A stretch of DNA of 64,000 nucleotides from PLOWO2-12-38-17 sp963709355 (GCA_963709355.1 CAVPVY010000005.1:2046001-2110000); one strand, 5' to 3'. Counted from the first letter of the stretch, positions 16,040-24,858 are shown. Notes: generated from the sequence alone by a model not told the origin. Translations and numbers: made by a program.

Positions 16040-17668
16040 ATGATTAAAATACGTGAAAAGAGACAAAGTATCTATTTGTTAGTAATACTAGGCGTATTAG
16101 TTATGGGTAACGGTTGTGCGGAACTAAAAAAACTGCGACAGGAGAATGCGGAATTATTACAACGTTCTCGTGCGGAAGAAATACCGGCGCCGGTAATTAC
16201 TGCAGCCAATAAAGTATGCGTCGGATGTCATCGGAATCATGCCCCTGCTCTTGTCATGGAATGGGAACGCTCAAGACATGCCCAGCATGGAATTGGTTGT
16301 GTGGATTGTCATAAAGCCAATCCGGGAGAGATTGACGCCTGGCAGCACATAGGAACCTGGGTATCGGCTCTCGTTACCCCAAAGGACTGTGCCCGTTGCC
16401 ATCCACAGGAGTATGAAGAGTTTTCCAGAAGCCATCATGCAAGCGCAGGCGAAATATTGGCAAGTCTGGATAACGTACTGGCCGAAAAGGTGGCTGGTCT
16501 ACCTGGCAATATTGCAGATGCCGTTAATGGTTGCTGGCAGTGTCATGGAAGTATGCTGAAATTCAAACGAGATTCTCAGGGAAATATACTGAGAACAGGA
16601 ATCGAAGGAAAACCGGTTTTGGACCCCGATACGTGGCCTAACAGTGGAATGGGGCGCCTCAATCCTGATGGTTCAAAAGGATCTTGTCATGCCTGTCATT
16701 CAAGACATGCCTTTGAAGCTAAACTTTCCAGGGCTCCTGAGAATTGTGGCAAATGTCATATGGGACCTGATCATCCACAAATTGAAATTTATAACGAATC
16801 CAAGCATGGAATTGCTTTCTATACAAACCGCAACCGCCTGGCACTTGACAAGGAGGGAGACTGGGTTTTAGGGAAAGACTATTCAGCGGCTCCTACATGT
16901 GCTACTTGTCATATAGGCAGTTATATGACCACTCAGGGTGTGTATAAGGGTAACAATCATGAGGTGGGAGAGAGAATTAGTTGGACGCTCCGCCCTGTCG
17001 TAAGCACAAAAATCAACCTGGTGATTTATGAAGATGGATACAAGGAAGATTATCCTGAGAAACGTCCCCTTCCAGAAATTGGAGAAGAGATTCAGACTGT
17101 TGAAAAGGTATACGAAAATGAAAACTTGGTGAATAAAACCGTACCGAGGCGGGTGGCAAAAATTATAACGTGGCAAGAGCGTAGAGAAAAAATGAAAGGT
17201 GCCTGCTTGAACTGTCATAACAATACGTATGTAGACAATTTTTATAAACAGTTTGATGATCTGGTGATACTGTATAACGAAAAATTTGCCAAGCCTGCCC
17301 AGGCACTCATGAATGAGTTAGTCTCCGATGGGATATTAAATCCACGTGCGCCCTTTGAGCATGAAGTGCAGTGGGTATTCTGGGAGTTATGGCATCATGA
17401 AGGACGGAGGGCACGTCACGGAGCCAGCATGATGGGACCCGATTATACCCACTGGCACGGGATGTATGAGGTATCTAAGAATTATTATATGAAATTCTTA
17501 CCCGCAGTCATTGAGGCTGCGGAGCAGAAAAGTCAAGAAATGAAGCTGAAATATGAAAAGAAGATTGCTGCAATGTTTACTCAAGATGAACATCTATGGA
17601 AGAAAGGGCTTTCTCCTGAAGAAGTTGAAGAGTTAAGAAAAACGTATCAGGAACGTTACAGTCAGTGA
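16040..17668 (+). CDS. Octaheme cytochrome c, hydroxylamine-oxidoreductase-like
   Basis: About 542 residues with eight CxxCH heme-c motifs: CVGCH, CVDCH, CARCH, CWQCH, CHACH, CGKCH, CATCH and CLNCH. The C-terminal helix region MGPDYTHWHGMYEVSKNYY and the preceding EVQWVFWELWHHEGRR are typical of the HAO family, which interconverts hydroxylamine, hydrazine, nitrite or NO at the catalytic heme. Anammox genomes encode about ten such paralogs. Whether the heme-crosslinking Tyr of oxidative HAOs is present needs alignment. The N-terminus has a membrane-type export signal ending in GNGC, possibly a weak lipobox. ATG 16040 is chosen with AAGGAG at 16025-16030. It stands alone, with no electron-transfer partner gene beside it. 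Confidence 0.9.
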   Translation: MIKIREKRQSIYLLVILGVLVMGNGCAELKKLRQENAELLQRSRAEEIPAPVITAANKVCVGCHRNHAPALVMEWERSRHAQHGIGCVDCHKANPGEIDAWQHIGTWVSALVTPKDCARCHPQEYEEFSRSHHASAGEILASLDNVLAEKVAGLPGNIADAVNGCWQCHGSMLKFKRDSQGNILRTGIEGKPVLDPDTWPNSGMGRLNPDGSKGSCHACHSRHAFEAKLSRAPENCGKCHMGPDHPQIEIYNESKHGIAFYTNRNRLALDKEGDWVLGKDYSAAPTCATCHIGSYMTTQGVYKGNNHEVGERISWTLRPVVSTKINLVIYEDGYKEDYPEKRPLPEIGEEIQTVEKVYENENLVNKTVPRRVAKIITWQERREKMKGACLNCHNNTYVDNFYKQFDDLVILYNEKFAKPAQALMNELVSDGILNPRAPFEHEVQWVFWELWHHEGRRARHGASMMGPDYTHWHGMYEVSKNYYMKFLPAVIEAAEQKSQEMKLKYEKKIAAMFTQDEHLWKKGLSPEEVEELRKTYQERYSQ

Positions 17669-18341
17669 TGTAAAGTTTTTAGTAATTATGATGTATTACC
17701 ACAGTGTTCTATTTAGATACTGGGTAGTTACATGATCAATTATTAATCAAATAGTAGGGCTATAGAGGGTCACATCTTAAATCTTAAATAATCGGCAAGA
17801 AATTCCTATAATAACGCAATAGAAAATAGCAACATTTATTTTTTAAGATGTGACCCTTTCCCTCTTATTACAGGACGTAGGAATGGTCTTACCATTCCCC
17901 ATTTGCATAGGGGCAAGTTTTGTCAATTCCTTGTTAAAAATAGGGTAATGTGCTGCACATTACTCATCCTCATCCTCATCCTCATACCATTCTTTCCCAT
18001 CTCTCTTTCCTTTGATTTCTAATTTTTGCTGAAAAGATTAAAAAAGCTGGCAATCTTCTTCATTTTTGTTTTACTATAACTCTTAAAGAAAGATCAATTT
18101 CCTATCATCTTTTGAGCCTTTGTTCGTTGGAATTTGTTTGCTACTTGATGCTTGTTATTTGGTGCTTACGTATTTTTGCAATATAAGATTTTCACGCTTT
18201 ATTCGCAAGATAATTCTAGGACTGTCGTTGGTCAAGGAAAGAAGCCTAAAAGCCTGAAAAATCGTTTAACAAATACTAAGGATCTGTCAATAATAACCCT
18301 CAAAAAAGCAAAATTTGGGATTTATTAAAAGGAGTATAGAC
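17669..18341. other. Intergenic region with several palindromes
   Basis: No gene is seen in 670 bases. It holds a 92-base inverted-repeat unit (17766-17857), a hairpin GGAATGGT-CTT-ACCATTCC (17880-17898), a nearby CCCC/GGGG stem, a nine-base-arm palindrome (17945-17963) and a short CATCCT hexamer run (about 17964-17985). The right part is AT-rich and presumably carries the promoter of the GH114 gene. The dense palindromes suggest decayed small mobile repeats. Confidence 0.6.
17766..17857. repeat. MITE-like inverted-repeat element
   Basis: Perfect 15-base terminal inverted repeats (17766-17780 and 17843-17857, starting AGGGTCACATCTTAA) enclose 62 AT-rich bases without an open frame. Size and structure fit a miniature inverted-repeat element or a large hairpin. 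No target duplication could be recognised by eye. Confidence 0.5.
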
Positions 18342-19181
18342 ATGCGACGTAATAAGTCTACAAATCTTTTACTTGTATCCATCCTGATAACAATTGTTTC
18401 GATAATCATATCCAGAAATCTAATTTCTAACGAAATAAATAACACGCCTACCCCTCCGACGTCATCGCCCGGCAATGATATATGGATACCACCATTAAAC
18501 ACGAGCTGGCAATGGCAGCTCTCCGGCACAGTAGACCAATCATACGACGTTGATATGTACGATATTGATATGTTTGACAATGACGCTGATGTTGTCGCTT
18601 CGTTACACGAAAAGGGCAGAAAAGTTATTGGTTACTTCAGCGCTGGCAGCTATGAAAAATGGCGACCGGATGCCGACGAATTTCCGGAATCCGTACTAGG
18701 CAAACCCTTAGAAGGATGGGCAGGAGAAAGATGGCTTGATATCCGCCAGATAGATATCCTTAGTCCAATTATGACTGCCCGGATGGATTTGTGCAAAGAA
18801 AAAGGATTCGATGGAATCGAACCTGACAATATAGATGGATATGTAAACGACACAGGTTTTCCACTAACCTATCAAGATCAGATTGTATATAATATGTTTC
18901 TTGCAAATGAAGCTCATGCACGAGGATTATCTATCGGACTCAAGAACGATCTTGATCAAATTAATGATCTGTTATCATATTTTGACTGGGCGCTTAATGA
19001 GCAATGCTTCCAATACAAAGAATATGACAAGTTATTACCCTTTATAAACGACGGCAAGGCAGTTTTTCAGGTAGAATATTATCTTAAATTACGACAATTT
19101 TGCCCACTTGCCAATGAATTAAACTTTAACTCCATGAAGAAACATATCAACCTAGGCGCATGGCGAAAATCCTGCCGCTAG
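18342..19181 (+). CDS. GH114 endo-alpha-1,4-polygalactosaminidase-like protein
   Basis: A 279-residue exported or membrane-anchored TIM-barrel protein (N-terminal hydrophobic segment, residues 10-26). Family features: WIPPLNTSWQWQLSG, YDVDMYDIDMFDND, KVIGYFSAGSYEKWRPD, LDIRQ and GFDGIEPDNIDGY, the last carrying the acidic catalytic region, then LANEAHARGLSIGLKND. Such enzymes cleave galactosaminogalactan-type polymers; in a glycan-rich planctomycete it may trim its own exopolysaccharide. ATG 18342 follows AAAAGGAG at a good distance, so it is chosen over the upstream in-frame TTG at 18315. A repeat of the 3' end of the laminin-G-like gene lies 14 bases after the stop. Confidence 0.88.
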   Translation: MRRNKSTNLLLVSILITIVSIIISRNLISNEINNTPTPPTSSPGNDIWIPPLNTSWQWQLSGTVDQSYDVDMYDIDMFDNDADVVASLHEKGRKVIGYFSAGSYEKWRPDADEFPESVLGKPLEGWAGERWLDIRQIDILSPIMTARMDLCKEKGFDGIEPDNIDGYVNDTGFPLTYQDQIVYNMFLANEAHARGLSIGLKNDLDQINDLLSYFDWALNEQCFQYKEYDKLLPFINDGKAVFQVEYYLKLRQFCPLANELNFNSMKKHINLGAWRKSCR

Positions 19182-19194
19182 GTTGCTGTTGCAT

Positions 19195-19217
19195 TGCAGG
19201 AATTCAAGTAGAATAGA
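19195..19217 (+). repeat. Duplicated 3' end of the laminin-G-like gene
   Basis: These 23 bases are identical to 13981-14003, which encode the last residues (QEFK and stop) of the laminin-G-like gene. The preceding six bases are also similar. In the same frame the upstream bases read VAVALQEFK, versus DDLVMQEFK in the intact gene. It is therefore either the end of a lost second copy or one end of a duplication. Confidence 0.65.
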
Positions 19218-19473
19218 AGAAACATTCAGATGTCAGATGTCGGTATTCAGTTGTCAGTTAGTAGTTACGTTTAGTGGCGGTAGAGTTAAATACTGCTACG
19301 TAATAATTATTGTGATAAACAGACGAGAATACAATTACTTAAACTAAAAGGATTATAACTCAAATAAATCAGATGGGTTAAATGTAGGTTCTTAGCCGTA
19401 AATAGTCGGCAACATACTAAAAATGTTGAGCTACTGCTGATTTCATATTTTATAACTATTTAGATCTCACCGC

Positions 19474-20128
19474 ATGAAAAACTTTGAGGGAAGTCTCAAA
19501 CATACAAAATTTTGTCCGCATTGCGGTAATATTTCACCACAAAAGCTCGTTTATACACACAGGTGTTATAAAAAGGACTGGACGCAGGATGGAGAAGTTT
19601 TAGGCTTGCCAGCAGTATCCTTTTTAGCTATTTGTTGCACATGTGATGGAGTCATTCTTTATGTTGACTATGGCAACATTCCTAAAGAAGATGCTTTTAA
19701 TAAATGTTCACTTTTGTGGCCGAGTATTGAGCTTCACACATCAGTCCCCCCTTCTATAGCAGATATTTACAATAAAGCGGCACGAATTAAGCAACTAGCA
19801 CCCAACGCATTTGCAACGCAGATCCGTCAGATTCTAGAAAGTGTCTGTGAAGATAGGAAAGCCCGGGCGGGAAATTTGAATGTAAGACTCAAAGACTTGG
19901 CCGACCGTGGTGAGATTCCACCAACATTGGCTGACGTGACCGATGTTCTGAGAACCCTCGGAAATATTGGCGCGCATGCGGCAAATGAGTCAATCAAGCC
20001 CTGGTAGGTTGAATCAATAGACGAGTTTTTTTCTGGCGGTGATGGAGTATGTCCACGTTGCGCCTAGTAAGTTGATGGAATTCAAAAAAACTATCGAAAC
20101 GGCAGAAAACCTAAATAAAGCCGAATAG
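19474..20128 (+). pseudogene. DUF4145 protein gene, broken by a nonsense codon and a frameshift
   Basis: The open part (19474-20007, 177 residues) shows a DUF4145-type protein: an N-terminal zinc-binding start (KFCPHCGN), then RQILESVCEDRKA, LADRGEIPPTLADV and TLGNIGAHAANES. In the family the sequence continues as W(Q/E)VE.IDEF. Here the expected Q codon is TAG (20005-20007); after it VESIDEFF stays in frame, then a seven-T run (about 20026-20032) shifts the frame by one, after which LAVMEYVHVAPSKLMEF follows to TAG at 20126-20128. DUF4145 proteins accompany restriction enzymes and cassettes. An attC-like half site follows within four bases, so this too looks like a cassette. Confidence 0.75.
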
Positions 20129-20130
20129 AT

Positions 20131-20162
20131 ATAACAAGTCGTCTGAGCGGAACTCCGACTTG
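20131..20162 (+). repeat. attC-like half site after the DUF4145 gene
   Basis: Starts ATAACAAGTCG, nearly the same as the left arm of the site at 14754 (AACAAGTCG then AGCGGA). CAAGTCG (20135-20141) can pair with CGACTTG (20156-20162) to give a short hairpin. The usual GTTRRRY right end is missing, so this is a truncated or decayed site. Confidence 0.45.
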
Positions 20163-20371
20163 GAAACCCAGGTACAAAGACAATCCCAAAATATAACCGA
20201 TGCCAACATCGCTGATTTTCTTTGAATAGGAATTGCAACTGTAGTGGACAGCTTACTTTTGTCGTCCATTATAATACATTCCGCATTTCTCACATTAACC
20301 TTAAAAAGACATCCTTTTTACCTTTTATAATTAAACAGTCGGAATCCACCAATTTTTATTTGAAATAATTT

Positions 20372-20425
20372 TTGACACCTTTTATAATCACGTTATATTT
20401 GTTACATCGTGTAATATCTATTACA
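20372..20425 (+). promoter_or_regulatory. Promoter and palindromic operator of the chrB cluster
   Basis: TTGACA (20372-20377), a 16-base spacer and TATATT (20394-20399) place the start near 20406. Overlapping the start are two interlocked palindromes sharing TTACA/TGTAA halves: TTACA-TCG-TGTAA (20402-20414) and TGTAATA-TC-TATTACA (20410-20425). A repressor bound here would block initiation. The regulator is unidentified; ChrB itself is a candidate because it regulates chromate operons in other bacteria. Confidence 0.55.
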
Positions 20426-20435
20426 TTAACAAACT

Positions 20436-21413
20436 ATGAACAAATGGATATTGTTTATACACCAGATTGCACAGGATGCGCCAAACCTCCGGGTTAAGGT
20501 ATGGCGCACGCTTAAAAAATACGGCGCCTTGCTTTTCAAAAACGCCGTATACATCCTTCCCTACACTAAGGAACACGAGGAAATTATGCAGTGGTTGTGC
20601 AAAGACATCAAAGATAACGGAAGCGACGCCTCCCTATTTATTACGGAATCAATTGATGAGCAACAGGACAAAGAAATTATCAATACCTTTCAAAGCTCCT
20701 GCGACAGTGAATATCTTACACTGGCAGACTCATGCGAGGATACACTAAAAAAGATTGAACTGAAGGAAAGGACGGAAAGGCTTGTAGATATTCATGAGTT
20801 TAAAAAAGACATGAACGAATTAACAAAATATTTTGAAAATATAACAAGGATTGACTTTTTCAATGCCCCAGCAAAGAGAAAAGTATCTGAAAAAATACAT
20901 TTAATAAAGCAAAAACTGGAAGGCTTGCCTAAAAAGATCAAAAGAGAAGTCCCGATTTACGAAAATAAACATCAAACGAAGGATTTTGTTGGGAAGGAGT
21001 GGGTAACACGAAAGGGCATATATATTGACCGTATAGCATCGGCATGGCTCATTAAAAGATTCATTGATTCAAAAGCAACGTTTCTTTTTGCATCAGAAAC
21101 AAGAAAAAAAATCCCAAGTGATGTAATACCTTTTGACATGTACGGCGCTGAATTCACGCATCATGGGGATGCTTGTACATTTGAGACATTAGTAACGGCT
21201 TTTAACCTCAAAGACCATGCCTTGCAGCAAATTGCTGAAATTGTTCACGATATAGACTTAAAAGATAACAAATATAATCGAAAGGAGGCTGATGGAATAG
21301 AAAATATTATCAAGGGTATCCGCCAAAAATTAAAAAAAGACACTAAATTACTTGAAAAGGGTATGGAGATATTTGACGCACTTTATTTATCTTACTCTTC
21401 AAAGGGAGAATAA
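20436..21413 (+). CDS. chrB: ChrB-like chromate resistance protein
   Basis: A 325-residue cytoplasmic protein with two domains: an N-terminal ChrB_N-type region (residues 1-90; KVWRTLKKYGALLFKNAVYILPY) and the C-terminal ChrB domain (residues 185-315; WVTRKGIYIDRIASAWLIKRF, then FDMYGAEFTHHGDACTFETL with conserved His-His-Gly-Asp and Cys). ChrB is reported as a chromate-sensing regulator or accessory factor for the ChrA transporter. No chrA is present here; downstream are a beta-barrel protein, a small protein, an MFS carrier and a heme-binding protein. The ATG lies ten bases after the operator palindrome, with no clear ribosome binding site. Confidence 0.88.
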   Translation: MNKWILFIHQIAQDAPNLRVKVWRTLKKYGALLFKNAVYILPYTKEHEEIMQWLCKDIKDNGSDASLFITESIDEQQDKEIINTFQSSCDSEYLTLADSCEDTLKKIELKERTERLVDIHEFKKDMNELTKYFENITRIDFFNAPAKRKVSEKIHLIKQKLEGLPKKIKREVPIYENKHQTKDFVGKEWVTRKGIYIDRIASAWLIKRFIDSKATFLFASETRKKIPSDVIPFDMYGAEFTHHGDACTFETLVTAFNLKDHALQQIAEIVHDIDLKDNKYNRKEADGIENIIKGIRQKLKKDTKLLEKGMEIFDALYLSYSSKGE

Positions 21414-21510
21414 ATGTTTCTTGAATGAAGTAGTTATTAAAAAAATAACACGTCGCTGTTATTTCAATTGCCAAAATATAGTGTAAATTTCTAAAAAAAG
21501 GGGGTTATCA

Positions 21511-22470
21511 ATGAGGCAAAGAAAGAGATTCAAGTATTTGTTTAAGGAGTATTATAAAAAAGTTGCATTACCAAAGCGCGTACTTTTTGTTTATGCGTAT
21601 TTTGTATCCTTTTATCTCCTTTTTATCATTTCATTTTCTCCAGTTCTCCAAGCCCATGAGGCGTCAGGAAAGAGGCCTGATCTTACCCTTTCTAATTTCT
21701 TTTCCGAGGGCTGGAAATTTGCCTGGTGGGAGGAACCTGAACAAGAATCAGACCAAGCGCCTCGTTTCAGACTCCTTAAGATTCCCGCCACAGTTTTTGA
21801 ACGTGAGGTGCGTATGAATTATTCATTTACAAACAATGGCGACAGCGGCAAGCTTGATGAGCATGAATATGAGCTCGAATTAGAGATGCCTGTTAGCCGA
21901 AGACTTTTAATAGAAGTTGAACCAACAGTCATGTCTGTATCTCCCAATCATGGCAATAACCATAGCGGTTTCGGTGATACCTCGTTAATAACAAAGGTGA
22001 TGCTCTTTGAGACACGCAACACTACGCTACTAACTATACTGGATATAAAATTCCCAACGGGAAATGAGGATATTGAATTAGGAAGTGGTATGACTACCAT
22101 CAGTCCCGGCATTGGTATGTGGAGAGACCTTGGAAGGCGTTTTGCTCTGCATAGCTTCTTCGGGCTTGATATTCCGGTATCTGGTACAACCGAAGAAACC
22201 CCGGATACTACCGTTATCTATGGTACTGCACTGGCTAAGACCCTTACGTCAAAAGATACCCCTTTCTTTGGAAATCTCACCTTTTTTGTTGAATTTAATG
22301 GAAGTTCAGACGTGGGATCTAATAATGACATTACTGTTGTGAGCATCCTTCCAGGCGTCAGATGGAACCTAGGGCACGGATTCTGGCTCATGCCGGGAAT
22401 AGAATTCCCAGTAATTGGAAGAGACGAATTTGATAATAGGATATGGTTTAGCGTGTTAAAAGACTTTTAA
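21511..22470 (+). CDS. Outer-membrane beta-barrel protein (phenol-degradation MetA-like)
   Basis: A 319-residue exported protein. An unusually long N-region precedes a hydrophobic signal segment (residues 25-45) with likely cleavage after LQAHEA. The remainder alternates amphipathic strands with turns (LELEMPVSRRLLIEVEPTV, SGFGDTSLITKVMLF, TTISPGIGMWRDLGRRFALHSFFGL, VVSILPGVRWNLGHGFWLMPG) and ends in Phe, as outer-membrane barrels do. GFGD and PGIG-type turns are typical of the MetA-like transporter family. GGGGG at about 21500-21504 supplies a ribosome binding site. It is part of the chrB cluster; a porin or sensor role is possible. Confidence 0.7.
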   Translation: MRQRKRFKYLFKEYYKKVALPKRVLFVYAYFVSFYLLFIISFSPVLQAHEASGKRPDLTLSNFFSEGWKFAWWEEPEQESDQAPRFRLLKIPATVFEREVRMNYSFTNNGDSGKLDEHEYELELEMPVSRRLLIEVEPTVMSVSPNHGNNHSGFGDTSLITKVMLFETRNTTLLTILDIKFPTGNEDIELGSGMTTISPGIGMWRDLGRRFALHSFFGLDIPVSGTTEETPDTTVIYGTALAKTLTSKDTPFFGNLTFFVEFNGSSDVGSNNDITVVSILPGVRWNLGHGFWLMPGIEFPVIGRDEFDNRIWFSVLKDF

Positions 22471-22485
22471 GATTGGAGGTTACAA

Positions 22486-22742
22486 ATGCCAACACTCGAT
22501 GCACATTTAAAGAATAGCAAAGAAAGAACTGGAAAAGAATATGAGGAACTTCATCACTGGATTGATGATGACAAATTAAAATCCCCAGAGGTTCATGATA
22601 TTTCAAAAATCCCTGAGAATATAAAATATGTCAGCCGAAAATGGGGAGAAGAAGCAGTTACAGGAGTTTGTGCTTCATATTAAGGAAGACTATGGAACAC
22701 AGGTTAAAAGACAATCTGCAATATTTTGGACTCTTCAAATGA
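22486..22742 (+). pseudogene. Small conserved protein, frame interrupted twice
   Basis: The open frame from ATG 22486 gives MPTLDAHLKNSKERTGKEY to KWGEEAV, then turns to a non-homologous tail and stops at 22683. Removing one T at about 22661 continues as QEFVLHIKED, and removing one more T at about 22695 continues as MEHRLKDNLQYFGLFK and a TGA at 22740-22742. That TGA overlaps the ATG of the MFS gene (ATGA), exactly as coupled genes do, which supports the reconstruction. The repaired protein would have about 84 charged, helical residues. I do not recognise a function. A good ribosome binding site (GGAGG, about 22475) precedes the start. Confidence 0.6.
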
Positions 22743-23383
22743 CCAAAAGATTATTTTCTCCTTTTGTTGCCCTATGCACTGTGGGTTTCTTTGCGCGGAT
22801 GAGTTATGCAATGGCAAGAACCCCTATACTACCTTTATTTGCCCTGACCTTAGGTGCTAAGCCTGAGGCAATCGGATTTGTGGTTGGCGCCTCTACAATA
22901 ACTGGAATCTTTTTCAAACTACCGGCTGGTACCCTTTCCGACATATTTGGCAGGCATAAAATGCTTTTTGTAAGTATCCTGGTTTTTGCCATGACTCCTT
23001 TTGCCTATTACCTCGTAACTAATTATTGGCAATTGGTGGGTATCAGATTTTTTCACGGTCTTGCCACTTCAATTTACGGTCCTGTAGCTATGGCAATGAT
23101 CGCAGATACCGCTGGCGCGAAAAAAGGAGAAAGGCTTTCATTGTTTTCCTCTATTACCATCATTGGAAACCTCATTGGTGCTCCCTTTCGGTGGATATCT
23201 TCTCAATTACCTGGCAAAAAATGGAAGTCACTCTTTATACCATTTTCATATAGCCTATTTTATTTGTGGAATTTCTGGCCTGATTTCTCTAGTTTTTACG
23301 TTGAAATTATTCTCTTCGGAAAATGCCAGGAAGATAAGGCAAAACAAAATCTCTCTTATAGATACTTGGCGAAAGTTCTCTAA
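22739..23383 (+). CDS. MFS transporter, N-terminal fragment
   Basis: The first half of a major facilitator carrier. Helices begin FSPFVALCTVGFFARMSYAMA and the conserved inter-helix loop GTLSDIFGRHKML (MFS motif A, GxxxDxxGR) is present, followed by a motif-like SIYGPVAMAMIADTAGAKKGER. The frame is lost after NLIGAP-F: deleting one C at 23189 gives FGGYLLNYLAKNGSHS and joins perfectly to the second half, so the residues after about 23190 in this frame are spurious. ATG 22739 overlaps the stop of the repaired small gene. Substrate unknown; given chrB, an oxyanion or metal exporter is a guess. Confidence 0.75.
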   Translation: MTKRLFSPFVALCTVGFFARMSYAMARTPILPLFALTLGAKPEAIGFVVGASTITGIFFKLPAGTLSDIFGRHKMLFVSILVFAMTPFAYYLVTNYWQLVGIRFFHGLATSIYGPVAMAMIADTAGAKKGERLSLFSSITIIGNLIGAPFRWISSQLPGKKWKSLFIPFSYSLFYLWNFWPDFSSFYVEIILFGKCQEDKAKQNLSYRYLAKVL

Positions 23384-23978
23384 AGGAGTAAAGGATGTAA
23401 TGAGCGATTATCGAGTAATCATTACCAGTAACATGGAAGGTATCCAAAATCTATCGGTAGGCGCTTTAGAGGCATTTTTGCCAATTTACGCTGTTACTAT
23501 TGCTGGTCTGACTGCATTTCAGGCCGGAATTCTCTGGGGAGCTCAGGTTGTCAGCACCATCATGGCAAAACCAGTTATGGGAAAAATCTCTGACCGGTAT
23601 GGCAGAAAGCCAATAATTTTCTTTGGAATGTGGATCTGTGCAATTCCTTTTGCTTGTATTCCATTAACGCATAATTTTTATCTCTTGCTATTTTTTGCCT
23701 TAGTTTTTGGAGTAGGTGAGGCATTCGTAACCTCATCTTCAGCGGCAATGGTGGCTGAATTCTGCAAGGAACAGCATTATGGTGCTGCTATGGGAACCTT
23801 TGGGAGTATCTTTGATATCGGCCACGCATCCGGTCCTATCTTGACTGGGTTACTTCTGGCACACCTGAGTTATCAATACTCTTTTCTCATCATTGCTACC
23901 ATCTTAATTCTTGCTTCGTTTATCTTTATTTTAACAGTTCGTGAAGGAAAAGTAGTCGTATTTAAACAGGAGATGTAA
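23190..23978 (+). CDS. MFS transporter, C-terminal fragment
   Basis: The second half of the carrier begun at 22739, in the +1 frame. It has the central loop, then six helices starting VGALEAFLPIYAVTIAGL, a second motif A (GKISDRYGRKPIIFF) and the terminal helices ending VREGKVVVF. Repaired, the protein would be about 412 residues, normal for a 12-helix MFS member. The frame is open from 23163, but residues before about 23190 belong to the other frame. It ends one base before the next gene (23980). Confidence 0.75.
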   Translation, partial: GGYLLNYLAKNGSHSLYHFHIAYFICGISGLISLVFTLKLFSSENARKIRQNKISLIDTWRKFSKGVKDVMSDYRVIITSNMEGIQNLSVGALEAFLPIYAVTIAGLTAFQAGILWGAQVVSTIMAKPVMGKISDRYGRKPIIFFGMWICAIPFACIPLTHNFYLLLFFALVFGVGEAFVTSSSAAMVAEFCKEQHYGAAMGTFGSIFDIGHASGPILTGLLLAHLSYQYSFLIIATILILASFIFILTVREGKVVVFKQEM

Positions 23979-23979
23979 C

Positions 23980-24858
23980 ATGAAAAATTTGTTTGTAATT
24001 ATGAGTGGTTTCTTATTATGCTTTTATTCAAATTATGGGTGGTGTAACGAATCCATACCTCTCATCTGGGAGTCTTCATATACGAAGACTTCTCCAGTGA
24101 TCGATGGAATAATTGACAAGATCTGGGAACAAGCCAAACCCCTTACTGTTATCGTGAGGGAAGCGATGGGAGGAGACAACCCCACAGAAGTTATCCTGCG
24201 CACCCTTCATACGGATGATACCTTTTATGTACTGGCTCAATGGCCTGACACAACAAAAAGTGATATGCGCGACCCATATATCTGGAATACTGAAAAGAAA
24301 GACTATGATCGACCGTCGAAACCGGACGATCAATTTGCATTAGAATTTCCCATATCTGGGAATTTCGATATCCGTATGATAACACTTACACACGAGTACA
24401 TTGCTGATGTATGGCACTGGAAGGCTGGGCGCGGTAATCCCGTTGGTTGGGTAGATGACAAACGACACATTATCAGCCAGAAACCAATCCAAAGCGGTGT
24501 TGAATACTCAATGGGTGGACATGGGAATGTCTATATAGCACGTTTAATGGATGAAGGTACATCTTCTTATTCCTTGAAACCCAAACCATCATCATTTGAA
24601 GGTAATTTAGTAGCTTCCTTTGAACAACGTCAGCCTACCGGTAGTTTGGCGGATGTGCGCGGTAAGGGGATACATGACGAAAAAAACTGGACATTAGAAA
24701 TGTCGCGCAAATTTAATACAGGTCACAATGATGACGCTGTGATTGATCCAACGAAGGACAATGTCTGTGCTATTGCAGTCCTCGATGACGAGCTTTACTG
24801 GGAACATTCGGTTTCATCCATAATTACATTACGATTTATCGGTAATAAGATTGATTAA
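23980..24858 (+). CDS. Exported ethylbenzene-dehydrogenase-like heme-binding protein (EB_dh domain)
   Basis: A 292-residue exported protein with a signal peptide to about WCNES (residue 24). The body matches the beta-sandwich family of the gamma subunit of DMSO-reductase-family enzymes such as ethylbenzene dehydrogenase: PVIDGIIDKIWEQAKPL, the TVIV...VILRTLHTDDTFYVLAQWPD strand, DQFALEFPI, and ADVWHWKAGRGNPVGWVDD. This family binds heme b by Met/Lys or His ligands. No molybdopterin catalytic subunit lies nearby, so it may be a stand-alone periplasmic heme protein passing electrons. It is translated one base after the MFS stop, indicating a common transcript with the chrB cluster. Confidence 0.8.
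   Translation: MKNLFVIMSGFLLCFYSNYGWCNESIPLIWESSYTKTSPVIDGIIDKIWEQAKPLTVIVREAMGGDNPTEVILRTLHTDDTFYVLAQWPDTTKSDMRDPYIWNTEKKDYDRPSKPDDQFALEFPISGNFDIRMITLTHEYIADVWHWKAGRGNPVGWVDDKRHIISQKPIQSGVEYSMGGHGNVYIARLMDEGTSSYSLKPKPSSFEGNLVASFEQRQPTGSLADVRGKGIHDEKNWTLEMSRKFNTGHNDDAVIDPTKDNVCAIAVLDDELYWEHSVSSIITLRFIGNKID

Noticed and set aside
17964..17990. CATCCT hexamer run considered as a CRISPR or regulatory repeat
   Set aside because: Too short, no spacers; a simple sequence tract.
13981..19217. Direct repeat considered as phage or element attachment sites
   Set aside because: No integrase or recombinase gene lies between or next to the copies, and one copy is coding sequence of a host gene; kept only as evidence of rearrangement.
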